This document shows, piece by piece, positions 1 through 6,410 of a stretch of 20,282 bases of DNA (position 1 is the stretch's first letter; every line of letters begins with the position of its first letter). The position numbers were made by a program, and so were the translations under genes. The notes beneath the pieces are model-generated. The model saw only the letters and a program-made list of their open reading frames with translations, did no database searches and had not been told where the DNA came from. The DNA is from JBFWQM01 sp050249455 (GTDB lineage: Bacteria > Pseudomonadota > Alphaproteobacteria > MPNO01 > VGEU01), in NCBI GenBank assembly GCA_050249455.1, contig JBFWQM010000079.1, forward strand, positions 1-20,282, written 5' to 3'.

Positions 1-15
1 CCGAGGCGTGGGCCT

Positions 16-125
16 CCCACCTCACCCCGACCCTCTCCGCCCCCGGGGCGGAGAGGGAGCAGACGAGAACCCTCTCCGCCCTTCAGGGGGGCGAAGGTGC
101 GAGCGCAGCGAGCGGGTGAGGTGGG
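16..125. repeat. Intergenic palindromic repeat (nested inverted repeats)
   Basis: Seen in the sequence: a perfect 12-base inverted repeat has its arms at 16-27 and 114-125. Inside it, a perfect 13-base inverted repeat (31-43 and 45-57) has a one-base centre. The 12-mer CCCTCTCCGCCC at 31-42 recurs directly at 70-81, where it can start a second small hairpin with 89-93. The block lies just downstream of the stop codon of the ABC permease gene and holds no credible gene. It resembles the short palindromic intergenic elements scattered through many alphaproteobacterial genomes (inference). It could also end or stabilise the 3' end of the operon transcript, but no U-tract follows, so a classical terminator is not supported. 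Confidence 0.6.
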
Positions 126-153
126 TGTCGCCGCGGCGCAGTTGTCGCCGACG

Positions 154-1104
154 TCACGCCCGTATCTCCTGCCGCTGGAACACCACGTAGGTAATGGTGA
201 ACAGCACGATCACCGGGGCGATCAGGCCGGTGACCTGCGGCCAGATCAGGAGCAGGCTCTGGCCGAACGGCAGCGGCGATCCCAGGATGGCGCCCTGGAG
301 CTGGGAGAAGAACACCGGTCCCAACGCCCGAGTCGTCGGATTGAGGAGCGCGAGCGTCGCCTCGCCGAACAGCACGTTGGGCGACAGCCGCTGCAGCAGC
401 TGCTCGGTATGCGCCCGCTCGATCTGGTCGAGAACGGTGACCGGCACGCCGTGCCAAGCATCCGCCAGCAGCGGCGCGATCATGGTCCAGAACACCGCGA
501 ACACCAGCCACACGGCGAGCGCCGCCAATGCCGAGGTGGCAGGCGCGCGGAAGACGGTGGAGAACAGGATCGCCAGCGCCAGCCACACCCCGCCATAGGC
601 GATCGTCACGCCGAGGAAGGCGAAGCCGCGCAGCACCTCCTCGCCGCCCGGCGGCACGCCGAGCAGCAGCAGGCCGAGCCCGATCACCAGCAGCCACAGG
701 GTCAGGAACGCGATGGTCAGGGTCAGCAGGCCGGCGAGGAACTTCCCCATCAGCAGCGCGTCGCGGTAGATCGGCTGCGCCAGGATGCGGCTCATGGTGC
801 GCCGGGTGTGCTCGGTGTTGATCGAATCGAAGCCGAGCGCGATCGCCACCAGCGGCACCAGGAAGCCGAGGAAGGCGACGAACGACGGCAGCGGCTCCTT
901 GGCCACCGTGAAGAGGCTGAGGAACAGGAACGGGTCCTGGCTCACCGTGGCGCGGATCTGGCCGATCGCCGCATAGACTGCGCCCCCCGCGGCGAGCAGG
1001 ATCAGGCCTTCGAGGAACCAGATGCGGCTGCTGGTCAGGTGGTCCGCCGTCTCCTTGGCGACGATGGTCCACAGGCCGGTCCACGGCGAGCCTTCACGCC
1101 GCAT
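154..1104 (-). CDS. ABC-2 type transporter permease (NosY-like)
   Basis: This 316-residue protein is the predicted membrane subunit of an ABC transporter. A short cytoplasmic N-terminus with the KE..D...SSR pattern usual for ABC-2/NosY permeases (residues 17-27) precedes about six hydrophobic segments near 30-50, 73-91, 121-149, 160-182, 190-212 and 288-310. The stretch EHTRRTMSRILAQPIYRD (98-115) matches the coupling region often seen in this family between the second and third helices. The start ATG lies inside the end of the ATPase gene (11-base overlap), so the two are translationally linked. The substrate cannot be read from the sequence. The NEW3 protein encoded upstream suggests export of, or action on, an envelope component, and NosFY and gliding GldFG systems are built alike. 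The family call is firm and the substrate unknown. Confidence 0.85.
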   Translation of the reverse strand: MRREGSPWTGLWTIVAKETADHLTSSRIWFLEGLILLAAGGAVYAAIGQIRATVSQDPFLFLSLFTVAKEPLPSFVAFLGFLVPLVAIALGFDSINTEHTRRTMSRILAQPIYRDALLMGKFLAGLLTLTIAFLTLWLLVIGLGLLLLGVPPGGEEVLRGFAFLGVTIAYGGVWLALAILFSTVFRAPATSALAALAVWLVFAVFWTMIAPLLADAWHGVPVTVLDQIERAHTEQLLQRLSPNVLFGEATLALLNPTTRALGPVFFSQLQGAILGSPLPFGQSLLLIWPQVTGLIAPVIVLFTITYVVFQRQEIRA

Positions 1105-2035
1105 GGCCGACCTCCGCGAAATGGCGGTTGTAGATCTCGTCGAGGCTGGGCTCGCGGATCGACAGGCCGTAGACCGCGCCGCCCGCCCGCGTCACCGCCG
1201 CGACCACGGCGGGCCGCACGTCCTGGTCGGCCTGCAGCTCGAAGGCCCCGTCCGCCTTCCTTGCCACCCCGACGACGCCGGGCACCGCCCGGATCGTGTC
1301 CTCCGCGGCGTCGTGCCCGTGCAGCTCCAGCAGGATGCGGTAGCGCGCGCCGAGCACCTGCTTGGCAAGGTCGTCGACGGTGCCCTCCAGCTCCAGCCGG
1401 CCGTCGCGGAACAGGCCGACCCGGTCGCACACCGCCTGCACGCGGTCGAGCAGATGCGAGGTCAGCAGGATCGTCAGCCCCTCCGCCTTCAGCGCCAGGA
1501 TCAGCTCGAGGAATTCGTGCGTCGCGCGCGGGTCGAGGCCGCTGGTCGGCTCGTCGAGGATGGCGACGCGCGGCTCCTTGAGCAGCACGTCGGCGAGGCC
1601 GAGGCGCTGGCGCATGCCGCGCGAGAACGTGCCGGCGCGCTGGTCGACGGCGTAGCCGAGCGCCACCCGCTCCAGCACCGCGTCGATGCGCTTGTCCAGC
1701 ACTTCCGCCGGCACCCCGGCGAGGCGGCCGGAGAAGCGCAGGTTCTGCCGCGCGGTGAGCTGGTCGTAGAAGCCGACCGAGTCCGGCATGTAGCCGACCA
1801 ACCGCTTGACCGCCAGCGGCTCGCGCCGCGGGTCGAGGCCGACTACGCGCACGCTGCCCGAGGAGATCTCGGTCAGCCCCATCAGCATCAGGATCGTGGT
1901 CGTCTTGCCCGACCCGTTGGGGCCGAGCAGGCCGAACACGGTGCCCGGCTCGATCCTGAGGTTCAGGTGGTCGACCGTCAGCCGTGCGCCGTAGCGCTTG
2001 CACAGCTCGACGGTCTCGATGACCGGCGCGCTCAT
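1094..2035 (-). CDS. ABC transporter ATP-binding protein
   Basis: This 313-residue nucleotide-binding subunit pairs with the permease encoded directly downstream. Visible motifs are Walker A GPNGSGKT (38-45), a signature region FSRGMRQR (137-144), Walker B VAILDEPT (157-164), the D-loop SGLD (165-168) and the switch histidine H194. The signature is the SRGM form common in CcmA/NosF-type ATPases rather than LSGGQ. The last 80 or so residues after the switch form a C-terminal extension typical of ATPases that serve ABC-2 permeases. The start is fixed by an ATGA overlap with the stop of the NEW3 gene upstream. The reading frame stays open further upstream, but that is only high-GC read-through. 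The system could be an exporter or a mechanically acting complex. Confidence 0.9.
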   Translation of the reverse strand: MSAPVIETVELCKRYGARLTVDHLNLRIEPGTVFGLLGPNGSGKTTTILMLMGLTEISSGSVRVVGLDPRREPLAVKRLVGYMPDSVGFYDQLTARQNLRFSGRLAGVPAEVLDKRIDAVLERVALGYAVDQRAGTFSRGMRQRLGLADVLLKEPRVAILDEPTSGLDPRATHEFLELILALKAEGLTILLTSHLLDRVQAVCDRVGLFRDGRLELEGTVDDLAKQVLGARYRILLELHGHDAAEDTIRAVPGVVGVARKADGAFELQADQDVRPAVVAAVTRAGGAVYGLSIREPSLDEIYNRHFAEVGHAA

Positions 2036-3201
2036 CGCCGGCCGTAGCGCACGACCGCGAGCACCAGCACCACCATCGCCGCGGCGATCACCAGCACCCC
2101 GACGATGCCCCACATGGTCGATGTTCGCACCGTCATGCGGAAGTCGGACGAGGCGGAGACGTCCTCGCCGTTGGCGCTGATCTTGACCATGTAGTCGCCG
2201 GCGATGGCGCGCGCCGCCGGCGTCACGGTCGCCTTCACGGTCTGGTTGCCGCCGGGCGGCAGCAGGTCGAGCGCCGGCGGATCGAACGCGACCTTCCATC
2301 CCTGCGGCTCGTTGGCGGTGAGCTTGACGTTGCGCGCCGGCGCCGTGCCGGTGTTGGCCAGGACGACGTCGGTCGGCGTCGCCTCGCCGGCCACCGTGTC
2401 GGCGCTCAGCCGTTCGCCGGCGCCGCTCACGGTGAGGCGCGGCGCGCCGGTGACCTCCACCTGCAGCCGCGCCTGGGCGGTCGCCTGGCCGGTCGACACC
2501 TGCACAGCGACCGGGAAGTCGCCGGCCTTGGTGCTCTGCGGCAGCTCGACCTTGGCCGAGACGGTCTTCTCCTCTCCCGCCTTCAGCGGGAAGCTGGTCA
2601 GCTCCTGCGAGCCGTATTCCTCCATGAACTTGACCTGGAAGGCGGGCGGCGCCGCGCCCTCCATGCGGGCCACGACATCGCTGCCGCCCTCGTTCTTCAC
2701 CTTCAGCTTGAACTTGAATTCGGAGGTAGGGGAGCCCTTGAGAACAGGCAGTTCCGGCCGTAACGTCATCTTCGGCGGCAACACGTTGCCGATGGTGAGG
2801 TCGACCGGCAGCGAGAAGCTCGTCTCGGCGCCCTGCACGGCGACGTCGAAGCGGTAGGTGCCCTGCCCCGCGTTCTCCGGCGGCTCCAGGCGCAGCTTGA
2901 CGGCGGCGGTGCCGTCGGGCGCCACGAACACCGAATCGATGCGCTTGCCCTCGCCCAGGAAGGCGCGGCCCCACCCGTCCGGCGCGGCCTTGATCTCCAG
3001 CGCGACGCGCTGCGGCGGCATCCCGCTGTTGTGGACGGTGAGGTCGAGCGTCACCGACTCGTTGGTCGCGACGCTGAACGACGGATACGGCGTGGAGATC
3101 CAGATGCCCTTGTAGGCGGTGCGCTCGCCGTTGGCGGCAAGCGCCGGGTTCACCAGCCACGCCAGCACGAACAACGCGAACAGTGCGACTCTCGCGCGCA
3201 T
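2032..3201 (-). CDS. Secreted, membrane-anchored NEW3-domain protein
   Basis: This 389-residue protein has a signal peptide (1-23, ending ALAA), a large extracytoplasmic part and one C-terminal membrane helix (about 364-384) followed by a basic tail RYGRR. The outer part holds three similar beta-sandwich modules at roughly 45-138, 160-252 and 275-360. Each has an N-x-G turn, a GW/AF motif, a proline/glycine loop before the V..KV strand and an AGxY/AGDF motif, the pattern of NEW3 (COG1470) domains. There are no cysteines. The ATG at 3201 is chosen because a GGGAGAAG ribosome site precedes it and the signal peptide starts there; an in-frame start at 3285 lacks both. The 189 bases upstream (3202-3390) hold no gene and no promoter I can assign. 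It leads the operon with an ATPase and permease, so it is probably the periplasmic partner of that ABC complex (inference). Its ligand is unknown. Confidence 0.8.
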   Translation of the reverse strand: MRARVALFALFVLAWLVNPALAANGERTAYKGIWISTPYPSFSVATNESVTLDLTVHNSGMPPQRVALEIKAAPDGWGRAFLGEGKRIDSVFVAPDGTAAVKLRLEPPENAGQGTYRFDVAVQGAETSFSLPVDLTIGNVLPPKMTLRPELPVLKGSPTSEFKFKLKVKNEGGSDVVARMEGAAPPAFQVKFMEEYGSQELTSFPLKAGEEKTVSAKVELPQSTKAGDFPVAVQVSTGQATAQARLQVEVTGAPRLTVSGAGERLSADTVAGEATPTDVVLANTGTAPARNVKLTANEPQGWKVAFDPPALDLLPPGGNQTVKATVTPAARAIAGDYMVKISANGEDVSASSDFRMTVRTSTMWGIVGVLVIAAAMVVLVLAVVRYGRR

Positions 3202-3390
3202 TCTTTTCTTCTCCCGTTTCGTGTTCTCCGGCGGCCCTATCAGTTGGGCAGGCACGCGCGGTTGCGCAAGGGGGTATAGCCGCAATCCGGCGTGATGCCG
3301 ACCACCGACTGCCAGCGCCGTTCAGAGCCCGGATTGAGGCAGGATTGGGGCGGAAGCGCGGCGAACCGTGGGCCGGCCGACACGGTGTCG

Positions 3391-4440
3391 TTAGCGGAAC
3401 GCCGGCGCCACCTCGGCCATGAAGCGCGCCATCTGCTCGCGCACCATCGCGTCCGGCTTGTTGCCGTAGTTGAAATAGAGCAGCACCTCGTCGAGCCCCG
3501 CCGCCTCGACCTGCTTCAGCCGGTCGACGATGCGCTGGGGCGAGCCCAGCAGGATCGAGTGGTCGCCCAGGTCGGCGGTGGTGATGCTGGTGAGCGCCGC
3601 ACCGATCTTGGCGTAGTACGCCATGGTCGGCGGCAGGGTCGTGCCCATCGTGGTCTTCTTCCTGAGGCCCGACAGGGTGAAGTAGTCGATCAGCCGCTGG
3701 GCGCCGTATTCCTGGTCGCCCGGCCGGTCGCCGATGTGGACGAAGTAGCTGCACTTGATCTTGCGCACGGGCTTGCCCGCCTTGTCGCAAATCTCGCGGT
3801 AGGCGGCGACGGCCTGCTCCAGCCCGCCGAACAGTTGCGCGGCGGCGAACGGCGCCAGGACGAGGTTCCAGTCGAAGCGAGCAGCCAGCTCCATGCTAAA
3901 CCGCGAGAACGAGCCCATGTAGGGGCGGAACGGCCGCTGCACCGGGCGCGGGCACAGCTCGACGTTCTCGAACCGCCAGAAGCGGCCCTCGTGGCTGACC
4001 GGCCCGTCCTCGTTCCACAGCCGGTCGACCGCCTCCAGCGCCTCGGGGAAGCTGTCGGCGGAGGCCTGGAAGTCGGCGCCGAAAGGTGCGTACTCGTGCG
4101 CGTCGTAGCCGCGGCCGGTGGCGAAATCGACCCGGCCGCCCGAAAGCTGGTCGAGCGTCGCCCACTCCTCCGCGACGTGGATCGGGTGATGGATCGGCAA
4201 CACGACGACGCCGGGCCCCAGCCGGACCCGCTCGGTCCGCGCGGCGATGTAGGCGAGCACGGTCTGCGGCACCGGCACGCAGCCGCGGCGGTTGAAGTGG
4301 TGCTCGCCGATCCAGACCGAATGCATGCCCAGGCGCTCGGCCAGCACCGCGTGCTCGCACATGTCGCGGATGAACTGGCCGGCGGAGCGCGGATTGTCGG
4401 GGTAGCGGTTGTCGCTCAGCGTGAAATAGCCGAATTGCAT
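3391..4440 (-). CDS. LLM-class flavin-dependent monooxygenase
   Basis: This 349-residue enzyme belongs to the bacterial luciferase-like TIM-barrel family, which uses reduced FMN or F420 to oxygenate or reduce small organic substrates. Family marks include the N-terminal strand MQFGYFTL, the WIGEHHF motif (43-49), the GPGVVVLP strand followed by HHPIHVAEEW, and LSGGRVDFATGRGY near residues 99-112, the flavin-side loop. It is a cytoplasmic protein with no signal peptide. The ATG at 4440 is preceded by GGGGAGGAT, a strong ribosome site; an ORF start at 4515 would add an atypical arginine/proline-rich leader. The gene is transcribed away from the Bug-type binding protein gene at 4541, so both may respond to the same compound. 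The substrate cannot be told from sequence. Confidence 0.87.
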   Translation of the reverse strand: MQFGYFTLSDNRYPDNPRSAGQFIRDMCEHAVLAERLGMHSVWIGEHHFNRRGCVPVPQTVLAYIAARTERVRLGPGVVVLPIHHPIHVAEEWATLDQLSGGRVDFATGRGYDAHEYAPFGADFQASADSFPEALEAVDRLWNEDGPVSHEGRFWRFENVELCPRPVQRPFRPYMGSFSRFSMELAARFDWNLVLAPFAAAQLFGGLEQAVAAYREICDKAGKPVRKIKCSYFVHIGDRPGDQEYGAQRLIDYFTLSGLRKKTTMGTTLPPTMAYYAKIGAALTSITTADLGDHSILLGSPQRIVDRLKQVEAAGLDEVLLYFNYGNKPDAMVREQMARFMAEVAPAFR

Positions 4441-4484
4441 GGCCTTATCCTCCCCTGGCCCATGGTGGCACGGCGGGGTGGCCG

Positions 4485-4499
4485 GCGGAAGCGTTCCGC
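4485..4499. promoter_or_regulatory. Palindrome between divergent genes, possible operator
   Basis: GCGGAA and TTCCGC form a perfect 6-base inverted repeat around a 3-base centre. It lies in the 100-base gap between the divergently transcribed monooxygenase and Bug genes. This is a usual place for an operator acting on both genes, but one short palindrome in GC-rich DNA can arise by chance, and no regulator gene is adjacent. Clear -35/-10 boxes were not found here. Confidence 0.25.
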
Positions 4500-4540
4500 G
4501 GCACACTGGCGGCAAAGAGAGACACAGGGGAGGACGAACG

Positions 4541-5497
4541 ATGCGTCACGCGATCGCCGCGGTGCTGCTGGGCCTTGCGCTGCCCGTCGCCGCCGTCGCC
4601 CAGGACGGCTACCCGTCGAAGCCGGTCCGGGTGGTGGTGCCGTTCCCGTCCGGCCCGATCGACATGCAGTCGCGGCTCTACGGCGCCACCCTCGCCCAGC
4701 AGATGGGCCAGCCCTTCGTGGTCGAGAACAAGGCGGGCGCCACCGGCACCATCGGCGCCGACGTGGTCGCCAAGGCGGCGCCCGACGGCTACACGGTGCT
4801 GATGACGGTGGACCTGCCGATCGTCAAGGCGCCACATCTGCTCAAGATTTCCTACGACCCGCTGAAGGACTTCGTCCCGGTCGCGATCTTCGGCGAGGAC
4901 GTGAACCTGGTCGGCGTCAACCCGGGCGCCGGCCTCAAGACGCTGGACGACCTCGTCGCCGCGGCCAAGGCGAAGCCCGGCGCGATCAACTTCGGCTCCG
5001 CCGGCAACGGCTCGCCGGCGCATCTATGCGGCGAGCTGATCAAGCGCAATGCCGGCCTCGAGCTGACCCACGTCCCCTACAAGGGCGCCGGCCCCGCCCT
5101 CAATGCCGTGCTGCAGGGCGAGGTCGCGATCTTCTGCGGGCCGATCAGCGCGCTCGCCCCGCACGTCAAGGCCGCCCGGCTCGTCGCGCTGGCGCACACC
5201 GGCGACGCGCCGGCGGCACTGCTGCCGGAGGTCAAGTCGCTCGACGACCGGTGGCCGGGCTCGGTGGTGTCGAACTGGTACGGATTCCTGGTGCCGGCGA
5301 AGACCCCCGCCCCGATCGTCGCGGCGCTGCGCCGCGAGCTCAGGAAGGCCTACGACACGCCGGACGTGAAGGCGCGCGTCGTCGCGGCCGGCGTCGACGT
5401 CAAGTGGCTGGAGGGCGCCGCGGCGACCGCCCGCATCGAGGGCGACTACGCCAAGTGGGGCAAGCTGATCCGCGAGGCGAAGATCACGGCGGACTGA
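4541..5497 (+). CDS. Bug-type (TctC family) periplasmic solute-binding protein
   Basis: This 318-residue extracytoplasmic receptor belongs to the tripartite tricarboxylate transporter family. Residues 1-20 form a signal peptide ending AVA, followed by the usual mature start with YPSKPVRVVVPFPSG. Diagnostic stretches are VVENKAGATGTIGADVVAKAAPDGYT, the GSAGNGSPAH loop and HVPYKGAGPALNAVLQGEV, which together form the ligand cleft. The ATG at 4541 follows AGGGGAGGA (4526-4534) and starts the signal peptide. No TctA/TctB membrane genes are nearby, as is common for orphan Bug proteins that share a transporter or act as sensors. The ligand is probably a small carboxylate or amide (family knowledge), not defined here. 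The divergent monooxygenase suggests a link to catabolism of an organic acid. Confidence 0.9.
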   Translation: MRHAIAAVLLGLALPVAAVAQDGYPSKPVRVVVPFPSGPIDMQSRLYGATLAQQMGQPFVVENKAGATGTIGADVVAKAAPDGYTVLMTVDLPIVKAPHLLKISYDPLKDFVPVAIFGEDVNLVGVNPGAGLKTLDDLVAAAKAKPGAINFGSAGNGSPAHLCGELIKRNAGLELTHVPYKGAGPALNAVLQGEVAIFCGPISALAPHVKAARLVALAHTGDAPAALLPEVKSLDDRWPGSVVSNWYGFLVPAKTPAPIVAALRRELRKAYDTPDVKARVVAAGVDVKWLEGAAATARIEGDYAKWGKLIREAKITAD

Positions 5498-5528
5498 GGC
5501 GCCAGCGGCGCGCAGCGCAACGGCCGGT

Positions 5529-6410
5529 TCATTCGCCCAGCGGCGTCACCGTAACGGCGACCTCGAGGCCGTGGGCGCCGCCGCCGAGGATGACGCCGCG
5601 CAGCGGCGCGACGTCGGAGAAGTCGCGGCCGACGGCGACCGTGATGTGCTCGTCGTCGACCACGAGGTCGTTGGTGGGGTCGAAGCCGAGCCAGCCGATC
5701 TCCGGCCCGCACCACGCCGATACCCAGGCGTGGCTCGCGTCGGCGCCGCGCATCTCGCCGGCGTCGTCGGCACGCCAGGTCCGGATGTAGCCCGAGACGT
5801 AGCGCGCCGGCAGGCCGAGGCCGCGCAGGCCGGCGATCATCAGGTGCGCGAAGTCCTGGCACACGCCGCGCCGCTCCGTGATCACCTTGCGCACGTCGGT
5901 CTTGATATCGGTGACGCCCGGCACGTAGCTGAAATTGCGGTAGATGCGGCCGGTCAGGTGGCGCAGCGCCGTCACCACCGGCCGGCCGGCTGGGAACGAG
6001 CGCGCGGCGAAGGCGGTCGCCGGCGCGACCAGGCTGACCAGCGGCGACTCATAGCGGTACTCCGCCACCTCCGGCGGCGCGGGGAAGCCGTCGCCCTGCA
6101 TGAGCTCGCGCACCGTCTCCCACGGCGGGCCGTCCGCCACCGCGGCAGCGCGGCGCGGCACCGCCACCTCGGCGTCCAGGACGGCGGCGAACGAGTCGTG
6201 CACCGTCTCGATCGCGACGTGGCGCACCTCGTTGCCGAAGTGGTCGCGGTAGGCATGCACGGTGGTCGGGCGCGGCGTGATGAGGATGTCGGCGCGGGCG
6301 ACGCGCTGGCCGCCCGGCGCGTCCTGCGGCGTCAGCCGCAGCAGGTGGACGCCGATATCGACCGGCGTGCCGTAGGTGTAGCGGGTCAGGTGCCGGACCG
6401 CGTAGCGCAT
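5529..6410 (-). CDS. Transglutaminase-like cysteine peptidase family protein
   Basis: This 293-residue protein has an N-terminal beta-rich domain (about 1-100, opening MRYAVRHLTRYTYGTPV) and a C-terminal transglutaminase-fold core. The catalytic triad is visible: Cys184 in RRGVCQDFAH, His227 in ASHAWV and Asp244 in GFDPTND. Bacterial members usually act as peptidases or amidases rather than cross-linking enzymes (family knowledge). No signal peptide or membrane helix is seen, so a cytoplasmic site is likely. Its ATG begins directly after the stop codon of the ATP-grasp/alpha-E gene with no gap, so it is the last gene of that operon. It is shorter than the other transglutaminase in the operon and lacks the DUF2126 part. 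It probably acts on the product of the neighbouring ligases (inference). Confidence 0.88.
   Translation of the reverse strand: MRYAVRHLTRYTYGTPVDIGVHLLRLTPQDAPGGQRVARADILITPRPTTVHAYRDHFGNEVRHVAIETVHDSFAAVLDAEVAVPRRAAAVADGPPWETVRELMQGDGFPAPPEVAEYRYESPLVSLVAPATAFAARSFPAGRPVVTALRHLTGRIYRNFSYVPGVTDIKTDVRKVITERRGVCQDFAHLMIAGLRGLGLPARYVSGYIRTWRADDAGEMRGADASHAWVSAWCGPEIGWLGFDPTNDLVVDDEHITVAVGRDFSDVAPLRGVILGGGAHGLEVAVTVTPLGE

Noticed and set aside
1094..3790. One continuous 898-codon minus-strand frame ending with the ABC ATPase, suggesting a giant fusion
   Set aside because: Only the last 313 residues have motifs. The upstream part is out of frame with the well-supported NEW3 and monooxygenase genes, and the ATGA overlap at 2032-2035 marks the true start.
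5499..5511. GCGCC-AGC-GGCGC hairpin between the convergent Bug and transglutaminase genes, as a terminator
   Set aside because: The stem is five bases and no T-run follows in either direction. Such hairpins are common by chance in this GC-rich DNA.
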